The position numbers and the translations under genes are program-made. Below, in pieces: positions 20,669 to 32,600 of a stretch of 60,000 nucleotides of DNA. Below the pieces are notes generated by a model, which ran no database searches, was not told where the DNA came from, and saw only the letters and a list, made by a program, of their open reading frames with translations. How positions within the stretch are numbered: the stretch's first letter is position 1; each line of letters starts with the position of its first letter. This stretch comes from Nematostella vectensis (lineage: Eukaryota > Cnidaria > Anthozoa > Actiniaria > Edwardsiidae): contig NC_064048.1 in NCBI RefSeq assembly GCF_932526225.1, positions 8,520,515 to 8,580,514 on the forward strand, given 5' to 3'.

Positions 20669-23600
20669 CTAATCGTCATCGTCTTCATCGTCACTTTCTT
20701 CTTCGGCTTCTTTAAGCCACGTGACAAAACGCGCGGCCTGAAAAAAAAAGGATTTTTATGAATTGGGCTTCCTGTGGTGAGTTGGAACCGGAAGCCAGAA
20801 GAGTCCCTCTATCCCAGGCCCCCACTCTTTCTTGATCACGACACAGGAAGCCCGGACTATAAAAAAAGCCTTTTCCCCAAATCACTCGAGACGCCTGCAG
20901 GAGGCTTCATCACAACCACAATCATCCTTATCCCTCGACATGACTTTACAATCATCGCCACTGTTACCACCGACAGCATCATCACCACCAACATTAACAT
21001 CATTCCAATCGCCATCAAATATATCATTAACTAACATTAAAGCGGCATTGTGACCAGTTTTCTTCTGAGGGCCTCCGGAAACCTCAACATACAAGATGAT
21101 ATATCAAAATGTGCAGGCCATCCGCACTAAATTATCAATCACATCCTCAAAAAAACTTCCAATAGACACACGGCTTATGTTGTCGCCATTATCCGGGCTC
21201 CCTGTGTTAGAGGCCTGGTTCCGAGCTTTGCGCGGTCGCATAGCCTCGTGCAAAACGTTTTCAGTTCGTCGAGAATTTCCTGGAGTTTTTTTATTGGAGT
21301 TTTTGACCTGAATCTAATGAATATTGTATGGATTTGTTTTTGGATGGATTCCGCACCCGTGTAAGTATCATGCGTTTGTATAATTAGCGGAAATTGCCAT
21401 AATTTTCATCTTCAGTATTTGTTTATTTCAGCGAATCTCGTGGTAATTCGTGATAATTTTGAAGTTGAAACTCGTGTAGAACTTTACCCGTGAATATCGA
21501 CAAGTGGAAAATAAAAGTTGTGTTCATATCCAGAAGCATCTCATCTATCTGACCTATCTGAATTCCAACATCATTCGACGGCAGAGTAAATGAACACTGA
21601 GGATTATTATCTTGGAAACATGAGTGAAAACGAAGCTAGTAGTGAAGTCGAACGAATAGAAAGCAAGAAAAGGTCCCTAGGAGGCTACCTAGGGCGCGTG
21701 AGTATTCACATGAAAGAGCTCAAAACTTGTCTTGATGATCCCTCTAGAGCCAATGAAATACAGACAGCCTTGAATGAATTACAGTCGGCTTTGAATAACT
21801 ATGAGGACTGCTATCAGTCGTACATTTTGGAAGAATTGGCAACCGATGAATTCAACAGAGTGAAAGAGAAATTTGAAGAAACTCGTAATGAGTGTGAAAC
21901 TACTACCAAATTGGCAAATGAACGTTTGAAGAAAGGAAAGTCAAACTCAACTAAGTCAAGGCTGTCTAGTAGGTCTAGGAAATTAAGAGAGAAAATAGAA
22001 ATGAAAAAGCTTCTTTTGCAACAAGAAGAAGAGATAGCTCAGCATCGAATGGATCTGGAACGTAAGAAAATAGAATTGGAATATGAACAGAAAGCGAGAG
22101 CATGTAAGCTCAAGTTCCAGGTTCAAATCGCAGAAAAGGAAGCTGAGTTATTAGAAGAGAGAGGGAGTGAGTCTGATAGTTGTGTGTCAGAAGAGTATAA
22201 AGGGGATGTAGGGGTCATGCCACCCATGTCTCAAGAGGAAAAGCTAATGAAATGGACCGAGCAATGTGACCCCATTCCTGATAATCCTAGACCAGACACA
22301 CCTAAGCTAATGGAGGGCCCTTCCCATCCTAAAGACCCCATTCCTGAGAGAAAACCCCAGATTAATGACCAAGAAGCCCCCCCCTAGTAGTTATAGGAAA
22401 ACCCCGTTTGGTTTTCTTCCCGTGAACAGTACTGATATCATGTTAAAGCTGACCATGCTCCAAGCCATGCAACCTGTTAAGTTCTCTGGGAATCCAAGTG
22501 ACTTTCCTAATTTTAGGAAGAGATTGAGAGATAATTTAGAAGATGAAATTTTAAGTGATTCACAAAAGGTTGAATTCCTACCGAAGTTCCTCTCGGGGGA
22601 GGCTTTTGAAGTTGTGGAAAGGGTTTCCGGTTGCAGCTATTCAGTGATAGTTGATATTTTGGAAGACCGATATGGGCAGCCAGCGACCGTCGCTGCTTCT
22701 TGTATTGACAATTTGACCAGAGGCCCAAGATTGAACAATCATGATTATAAGGGACTGAGGGATTTTGCAGAGCAACTTGAATCAGCCTCAAAGAAACTTG
22801 TTGGGGAATATGCTATTGAAGCCAGTACCATCTCAAACATGAAACAGATAGTTAGAAGGCTTCCCCAGTATTTAGTAAATAAATGGGGTGATGTATCCTA
22901 CAAGATAAGAGAAAAGGGGGGTATCCCTAAGATTTCAGATTTGGCAGATTATGTGAAGAGGCAAGCAGCCATAAAGAATGACCCAGGTTTTGTTAACCTA
23001 AGCATGAGTGAGAACAAGGGTGGTGGTGATAAAAGACCCGAGCAGGGTGGGAAAGGCAAGAACTACCAGAAACAGACTTCTGTCTTTAAAACAGACATGG
23101 AAGGCTCACCCCCTGAAACTACTATGGGTAAACAAGCCCCAATTAAGACCTGTCCTTGCTGTCAAGGAGAACATAGGCTTTCAGACTGTGCAAATTTCAA
23201 GGGAAGGGACTTACCCGGCCGTTGGCGACTGGTAAAGGAGAAGAGATTGTGTCATATATGCCTTAGGCCAGGACATATGAGGGACAGATGCCATACAACC
23301 ATTTTTGTAACTGCAAAAGTGAGCGAAAACACCACACCTTGTTACATAACCCCCCTAGAGCTAAAGATGACCCTCCCAAAGAACTTAACTCGAGCGCAGG
23401 GGAGGGGACGACCGAGGGACCCCCTAGAAGAGACCATGCTCAGGGCACCCGGGGTGGGGAGCCACACAGGCAAACCGAGCAATACGCAACATTTTCTGAA
23501 AGAGCCACAAAAACGGTGTTACTACATGTTGTACCAGTTAAATTGATTGCCCCAAATGGGAACTCTCTGACAACGTATGGGCTACTGGATAATGGCTCAA

Positions 23601-26600
23601 GAGGAACTATGATAAGCTCGGAGGTTTCAGCGAAACTCGAACTTAAAGGTCATACTGAGGAAATATCCATCACCACCATGATGGGAAGTAGTAAGGAACA
23701 GATAGAGGTTGTGGAGTTTGAACTGCAACACGCAAGTGGTGAAGGGGATAGAATTCCCGTAACTGAGGGTTTGGTAACGAAGAAATTCAATGTCAACGAA
23801 AAGTGTCTTCCTAAAGATATTGACAGAGAGGCACACCCGCATCTGAGGGATATTGAGATTCCCTCGGTAGACATGCCTAAGGTTTCGGTTCTGATAGGAA
23901 AGGACGTTGGCTATGCGCATGAGGTGTTTGAAGTGCGTAGACCAGCGACGAAAGCCAGTGATTTGAAGGCTTTGAGAGGTCCTCTTGGATGGGTAATTAC
24001 AGGAACCCTTCAAGGGGAGACCTCATGCAAGGAAGTAAACCTGAACTTTGCTGATTATAAGAAAGAACTTCAGCATCAGATTGAGCGGTTCTGGGATTTG
24101 GAGAGTTTCGGTACAAAGAGTGTTGGTACGGACAAGGGATCCCCAAGTTTTATATCGCACCATCTGTCCAGGGAAGACAGGAAGGCTATCGATAAGTTGG
24201 AGAAGACCATTACTAAGCGTGATGGTCACTATGAAACAGGCCTCCTGTGGCGGGATGATGATGTGACCCTACCTAATAACCGGAATGAAGCCGATAAAAG
24301 ACTGAATAGTCTGAAGCGTAAGTTTTCACGAGAGCCTGGATTGGAGGAGAAGTATCGAGCAGCCATGGAGAAGTATATCACTAAAGGGCATGCACGCAAA
24401 CTCAGCCCAGAAGAAGCACAAGAGACTGGACCGAGAACTTGGTACTTACCTCATTTTGCAGTGACGAATATCAACAAACCTGGTAAGCTGAGGATAATTT
24501 TTGATGCTGCATCAGAGTACCAAGGTACTTCGTTGAATAAGAACTTGTTACATGGACCTGATTGTACAAACAGCCTGACTGGGGTGCTCCTACGGTTCAG
24601 GGAGGACAATGTTGCATTGGTAGCTGATATAGAAGGGATGTTCCTTCAGGTCGGAGTTAGAGAAGAAGACCAAGATTCTCTGCGATTTCTTTGGTGGGAC
24701 AAAAGCTCTGATGACCCTCCCGAAGAATATGCCATGAACGTGCATGTCTTTGGGGCAACCGACTCGCCTTGTGCAGCCAACTGGACACTCAAGAAAACTA
24801 CAACTGACAATGCTGGTGACTTTGGAGATACCACCATCGAAACTGTCCTGCATAATTTTTATGTGGATGATGTACTAAAAAGCGTAGGCACGAGTGCGAG
24901 TGCAGTCACGCTTGCGAACGAGTTAACCGAACTTTGTGGTAGAGGAGGGTTCAACCTCACAAAGTTTATGAGTAACAGTAGGGAGGTCCTTGCTGAAGTG
25001 CCTATCGAGAAGAGGGCAGCACCAACGCTTGATTTAGATCTTGATGAACTCCCAGTCGAGCGGGCACTTGGAGTTAGATGGAACGTGGAGACAGACACCT
25101 TCGGGTTCAAGGTGAGCAACACTGAGAAGGCTGATACTATGAGAGGAGTACTATCGACAATCAGCTCTGTCTTTGACCCTTTGAACTTTGCTGCACCAGT
25201 GATAATGCGTGGCAAGCAGATCATGCAAGCCCTATGGAGGCGGAAGGCACCATGGGACGAGCCGCTCAGTGGAGACATTCTGCGTCAGTGGCAGACATGG
25301 AAAAGGGAACTTGTACGGCTTGAAGATTTGTCCATCCCCCGATGCTACTTCAGCAGGCCAGACCATGAAGGTGTTGGACTACAACTCCATCACTTTAGTG
25401 ATGCCTCGGAGGCAGGATACGGGTCAGTAAGCTACTTACGAATCGAGTACCCGGACGGAATGGTGGAGTGTGCTTTCGTCGCCGGAAAGTCAAGGAATGC
25501 ACCTATTAAAGGCTCAACCATCCCAAGGCTGGAGCTACAAAGAGCCCTACTGGCAACACGGGTGGACCAAGCAGTTCGCCGAGAACTGGACCTGAAGCCT
25601 GACAGAGTAGTGTTTTGGACTGATTCGATGATAACACTTAACTATATCAATAATGAAACCCGCAGATTCCAGACGTATGTAGCCAACAGGGTTACAGAGA
25701 TTCGCGAAGCGACTAATCCTGACCAATGGCGACACTGTCCGGGAAAACTAAATCCTTCCGACGAAGTAAGTCGAGGTCTAACCATAGATGAGTTTCTCCG
25801 GGATGAGCGATGGCTTAATGGTCCGAGTTTCTTGAGAGAGTCAGAAGATCAATGGCCAGATAATAAATTTGATGCCCTGTCTGAAGAAAGTCTGGAGATA
25901 AAGAAAGAAGTGTTCTTCACTGACCTGGAGCCAGGAGATGGCCTGGAAAAGCTTCTAACCGACACTTCTGATTGGATGAAGACCATTCGAAAGGTTGCGT
26001 GGGTAATGAAGTTTGTGGAGTGGTTGAAGACAAGAAAGCATGCAAAGCCTACTGAAAAGACACCTGGAGAGTCAGAGAACAAGCTAAGTCCAGACGACAT
26101 AGAACGCGCCAAGCGACGAATAGCTGTACTAGTACAGCGGGAAAGTTTCCCTGAAGAAGTGAAGGCTCTGAAGGCAGGAAAGGAGGTGAATGTTGCTAGT
26201 GCTATCTTGAAGCTTAAGCCGGTCATGAAAGGCGATGAAGTTATGAGAGTTGGAGGAAGGATCTCGATGGCACCGATGAGTGATGATGCCAAGAATCCCA
26301 TGATATTGCCGAAACAGAGTCATATCACTACTATCTTGATCCGCCACCTACACGAAAGCAACGGTCATTGTGGCGTGGAACAAGTACTATCCCTGCTGAG
26401 AGAGCAGTTTTGGATTGTGAAAGCGAGAGTGGCCATCAAGGCTGTTCTTGGAAGATGCATTCATTGTCGCAAGCAAAGAAGAACTACTTTGAAGCAAGAG
26501 ATGGGAGATCTACCTAGAATTCGGATGATCCCTTACGAGCCACCCTTTACGTATACAGGTATTGACTATTTTGGACCGCTATATGTTAAGCGGGGAAGAG

Positions 26601-29600
26601 GAAGAGTGACTGAGAAGCGCTGGGGAGCTATCTTTGTTTGCATGAACTCCCGAGCAGTTCATCTCGAGTTAGCTAAGTCGCTAGAGACGGATGATTTCAT
26701 ACTCGCTCTGATGAGGTTCCTGAATCGCAGGGGCCATGTTGTGGAACTGTGGTCGGATAACGGGTCCAATTTTGTGGGAGCTGATCGGGAGATACGTGAA
26801 CATCTGGAAGGAATGGATCATGACAAGATCGGACGTGAGTGTTCTGCGAAAGGATGCAAGTGGATCTTTAATCCACCTGGAGCCACCCACATGTCAGGCG
26901 TGTGGGAGAGGATGGTGAGAGTCGTCAAGCGAAGTCTGAAGGCGATCCTGGGGAAGAACCCCCTCAACGATGAAGTGCTGACCACCGTGTTTACTGAGGC
27001 AGAACGTATCGCGAATTCAAGACCGCTAACCCGGAATCCAGAGAATCCTGATGATGAGGATCCTCTTACGCCCAATCACTTTCTGAACGTGCGACCTACG
27101 ATGAATCTTCCTACGGATACGGATGAACGGGCAGATAAGTACAGTCGGAAGCGGTGGAGACAAGCGCAATTACTTGCTAACCACTACTGGCGTCGCTGGT
27201 TGAAAGAGTACATTCCTTCCTTGCAAGTTCGAAGCAAGTGGAACAGGAAACAGCGAAACCTACACGTCGGAGATATAGTGCTCGTTGCGGACGACAACGT
27301 TGGACGAAACAACTGGCCTCTTGCGCGCGTGATTAATGTGTTTCCTGGCGTGGATGGATTGGTAAGGAGTGCAGAGGTGCGCGGTAAAGGGACGACCTAC
27401 AAGCGCCCGGTAACCAAGTTGTGTCTGCTGGAAGCCGAGGATGAGGATGTCTAGATACGGATCGGATTGGAGACTCAAGGGACAGACGTAGATAGTGTAA
27501 TATAGAACGGACATTAGCGTTATGACAATACGTTTATAGTTATGAACCTCCTCCGCAGGAGTTCATGGGGGGCGGGATGTTGTCGCCATTATCCGGGCTC
27601 CCTGTGTTAGAGACCTGGTTCCGAGCTTTGCGCGGTCGCATAGCCTCGTGCAAAACGTTTTCAGTTCGTCGAGAATTTCCTGGAGTTTTTTATTGGAGTT
27701 TTTGACCTGAATCTAATGAATATTGTATGGATTTGTTTTTGGATGGATTCCGCACCCGTGTAAGTATCATGCGTTTGTATAATTAGCGGAAATTGCCATA
27801 ATTTTCATCTTCAGTATTTGTTTATTTCAGCGAATCTCGTGGTAATTCGTGATAATTTTGAAGTTGAAACTCGTGTAGAACTTTACCCGTGAATATCGAC
27901 AAGTGGAAAATAAAAGTTGTGTTCATATCCAGAAGCATCTCATCTATCTGACCTATCTGAATTCCAACAGCTTATACAATTTTGGACTATTTTTTTTCAT
28001 GTTTTCCTTTAAAAATCATTAGTGATTGTTACGTTATAGACTGGAAGTTGGTGACATTTCCGCCTAAATTACCATCATTATCATTAATAACAAACATTTT
28101 TAGCCTGCGTAGCTGGCGGTTTTGTTCAGTTTCAGAGCAGTTTTTATCCGCGAATACGCATTTCGTAGCAAGCTTATTGTATGGCCGCGAGAGAGCTGGG
28201 GCAAGTGTAGGGTTTCCGGGCGCCCTTTACACTTACCCTGTTACGCCGCAAAATGTAATAACTAACACAAAATGTAATAACTATCGAAAAATGTAATAAC
28301 TAACGCAAAATGTAATAACTAACGCAAAATGTAATAATTAACGCAAAATGTAATAACTAACGCAAAATGTAATAACTAACGCAAAACGTAATAATTAACG
28401 CAAAATGTAATAACTAACGCAAAATGTAATAACTAACGCAAAATGTAATAACTAACGCAAAATGAAATAATTAACGCAAAATGTAATAACTAACGCAAAA
28501 TGTAATTTCTAACGCAAAATGTAATAACTAACGCAAAATGAAATAATTAACGCAGAATGTAATAACTAACGCAAAATGTAATAACTAACGCAAAATGTAA
28601 TAACTAACGCGAAATGTGATAACGCAAAATGTAATAACTAACGCAAAATGTAATAACTAACGCAAAATGAAATAATTAACGCAGAATGTAATAACTAACG
28701 CAAAATGTAATAACTAACGCAAAATGTAATAACTAACGCGAAATGTGATAACGCAAAATGTAATAACATCAAAAAATGACAATTTACTATAACTAAAAGC
28801 TCTAACTAAGAAAATAGACGCTAGCATGTAGTGACCAACAGTTGTAGTAGCCCATCTCGGATCGACGGTTGGTCTCGGTTTCTCCAAACACTTGGCAGTG
28901 GTTCTGTCAGCAACCTGAGATGACGAATCCTTCCTAGATCATGGTCTATAAAGCTGCGATACTGTGCAGTTTTGATTGCCGCTATCATTTATATGCACCC
29001 TGGACTTTGTCACTTCTCAAACTAAATCGGGAATAATGTCACACCATACCAACAAAAATTTTAACTATTAGTCAATAGATTACATTTTGCGTTGAAAAGT
29101 TATTACATTTCGCGTTAAACATTTATCACATTTTGCGTTGAATATCACATTTCGCATTAAGATTACATGTTGCGTTGAAAGCTATTACATTTCGCGTTAA
29201 GCTAGGAAAAAAAACTTCGAACGATTTCGCGCAATCGCCAATTAAAAAAGTGCTCTGAAAATCAGCAAAACCGCCAGCTACGCAAAAGCTAGTGTAACTC
29301 ATTATCATCATAATCGTGGCTAATGATCATATTAAAATCACTGAAAATATATTTACAGTCTGCCTGAGGTCACGTTTCTGCTCCTCCATGGCCTGGTCAT
29401 CATTTGAAGGTCCCGGATGGGCGTGCCAGTGAAGGATCACGGTCTCGTCTAGCACGTCCATCTCGTAGAGCAGGTGAAGACAGACTTGCAGCGTGTCGCG
29501 ACACCACGCGTTATCAAGGAAGAAGTCCTGAATCAAAACACATCCTAGTTTAGGCTTGCAGCGTGCTACGGCACTATCAAGGAAGAACTCCTGAATCAGA

Positions 29601-32600
29601 ACACATCCTAGTTTAGGCTTGCAGCGTGCTGCGGCACTATCAAAGAATAAATCCTGAATCAAAACACATCCTAGTTTAGGCTTGCAGCGTGTTACGGCAC
29701 TATCAAGGAAGAACTCGTGAATCTAAACACATCCTAGTTTAGGCTTGCAGCGTGCTACGGCACTATCAAGGAAGAAATCCTGAATCAAAACACATCCTAG
29801 TTTAGGCTTGCAGCGTGCTACGGCACTATCAAGGAAGAAATCCTGAATCTAAACACATCCTAGTTTAGGCTTTCAGCGTGCTACGGCACTATCAAGGAAA
29901 AACTCCTGAATCAAAACACATCCTAGTTTAGGTTTGCAGCGTGCTACGGCACTATCAAGGAAGAACTCGTGAATCTAAACACATCCTACTTTAGGTTTGC
30001 AGCGTGCTACGGCACTATCAAGGAAGAAATCCTGAATCAAAACACATCCTAGTTTAGGCTTGCAGCGTGCTACGGCACTATCAAGGAAGAAATCCTGAAT
30101 CAGAAAACATCCTAGTTTAGGCTTGCAGCGTGCTACGGCACTATCAAGGAAGAACTCGTGAATCTAAACACATCCTACTTTAGGTTTGCAGCGTGCTACG
30201 GCACTATCAAGGAAGAACTCCTGAATCAAAACACAGTTTAGACTTGCAGCGTGCTACGGCACTATCAAGGACACCGAATATAACACAGTCACGTGCAACG
30301 CACGTTTCAAGCACGCGCACGAGAGACGCTCTACCACATGCTCTAAAAACTCTGACCACGTGCGACACACGCTCTGACCACGTGAGAAAACCCTCTATCA
30401 CGTGCTCTACCAGCTCTGACCACGTACAAAACACGCTCTGTTCACGTGCAACACATCCTCTGACCACGTGCGACAAGCCAGGTTCCTTACCTCGATGGCG
30501 CCGATAAGATCTCTCTGTCCCTCTGCGTCCTTCACGTAATTCTCGAAAACTGGTTTCAGATGCATCATCGTCTGTTGACAAAAACATGCGTTACGCAATC
30601 AGGCGCTGTCGGGTAAGATATAGCTAAGTCAAGCAAGCTGCTACGGTTTTACGCTACTTACTCACTATTGTGTAACGCATTCTCGAGTTACGCAAGTTGT
30701 CACAGTCTTAAACTACCGCAGCTTGCGTCTGCTCGTCCAGTTCTGCCCGTACCGTACGTATAGAGGTTTACTTATTGTGTTTACTTGTCAATGTCACTGT
30801 ACCCTGGGTACCAGAGTCTCGAGCTTCGTTCTTTTACTATGCGCCCTCTACTGTCTACGAGGAGCGACTCGTTGTCGCCGCTTCGCGTCTCGTGTTGTCG
30901 GAGGGAAGCTCGAGCCTCTGGCACCAAGGTAATGTCATTGTCATGTAATGACGCTTGAGAAATGCAAGCTGTCACGATCACACACAACGTATTTACTGTC
31001 GCGTAACGCGCTCCAGAGTCACGCAATCCGTCAGGGTTAGACTTAACCTTTTTTGGTTTAATTGACTGTGCCTGGTTGTCCATGTTGCTGTTGGGTAACG
31101 CACTCTTGCGTCACGCAATCCTTCGCGGTTAAACATTACCTTTTTGAGATTGACTGACTGTGCCTGGTTGTCCATGTTGTTGTCGTGTAACGCACTCTCC
31201 AGTAACGCTTTCCCGATTGACTGATTGACGTCACGGAACGTCACGTTATAGGCGTACCTGTGATTTGTAGATCACAAAATGCCGCGTTTGAATGGAAAAA
31301 GACGAGCACAGAAAATCGGCATCCAAACAACTAGAATTTCACATGCACTTCCAGGGGTATGGATCTTTTAAGGTACCCGGGTTTGATTAATTTGGCTTTT
31401 GGACTTACACGCATCTTTTATGGCATCTGGGTTTAACTAATTTTAGACATACATGTAATTTGTTTTTTATTAAATTTGTCCCAAATAGGGTGTTCAAGAA
31501 GGAATATCCCAAAGAGAAAAAACCGAAGCTCCGCCTTTTGGGCGGTCTGTAATACAGTAGCAAGGGACACGACGGAAAAACATGACGTGACGCTTCAAAT
31601 AAGCCCATTTTATAAGGCGGAGAATTTCTCTGAGTACTTAGTAACTTATAGCAAACAAAATATCAAGTGCGACTTTTTTTTAATTGATGCGACTTTTTGT
31701 AAAGTGTCATTGAAATTTGAGCTTTTCGTCCCTGAGCTGATACACAGGGCAATGATGATCAAGGAAAAATTATCTTAAAAAGCCAATATCTGGTTATGTG
31801 CACTTCGGCCTCGTTATTTAAAAATCAGTCCGTAATACAAGGAACCTCTAGCCACTAAAGAAATTGTGTCTTCTCTCTCTATCTGGAATTGCAAACATTC
31901 CAGGTTTTTCCGTCATGTCGTAACAAGGTGAATAGGGGCATGCACCCAAAAGGGAAATTCTGTATTGCATCTTTTGAAAATTTTACTTTCCCTTGGCAGC
32001 CCAAGAGGAGGCTTAGACCTCAACTTTCTTCTCCGTTTGTTCGAGGCATAGAGGCTTACTTGGAGGCGTTGATTTCGAGGATCATGTTATCCCCTGACAC
32101 TCCATCGACCACGCCCAGTCGGATTGTCTCCAGTACTTCATTGTAGAATACTAGTCCAAGAAACAGCACCTAGTTAATAAAGTAATCATCCTTGCAAAAA
32201 AAAAAAAAAAAACACTGCGACTTGAAGCTTTCTCATATAGGACCTTTGCTCTACCGAACATTAAGAGGGTAGAGACATAAACTTGTTTTAATAACAATTT
32301 GGTGATTTTTATTTTTAAACAAAAGATGCAAAAATATTAGTTCAAATTTATAAGAGCCACTTCTGAATAAGCTAGATTATCAACCGTTTGAGAAAAGCCC
32401 TAGAATCTAAATGGGTAAATCTTCATCCCAGAAAAAAAACCCATTCCCCCGGTCAGCACGCTACAGGAACCCCAAATCCTAAGAATACTGAAAAAGTCAT
32501 AAAAACACCCTAGATGCCGGCGGAGGTGGCTATATTTTGGTAATGATGTGGCTACGGTACGGTATTCTCTTACATCTGGAATCCTCGGGTGGAGGCGTGT

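Larger units (their letters stand above)
21178..27969 (+). mobile_element. BEL/Pao LTR retrotransposon
   Basis: A 6.8-kb element with two LTRs (393 and 392 bp, TG...CA) and a perfect 5-bp target duplication, gctta, at 21173-21177 and 27970-27974. It carries gag-like and pol regions ordered protease, reverse transcriptase, RNase H, integrase, the BEL order. The LTRs differ at two positions (one substitution, one T-run indel), so insertion is recent. It lies antisense in the last EIF2B5 intron. The coding region is interrupted by two single-base frame changes. No envelope gene is seen. Confidence 0.96.

Noticed and set aside
22513-27075. Several 60-150-residue antisense ORFs inside the BEL element
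   Set aside because: Shadows of the gag-pol coding strand; no recognisable protein.
28251-28768. CRISPR-like array
   Set aside because: Units are head-to-tail 19-bp repeats with no unique spacers, in an animal intron.
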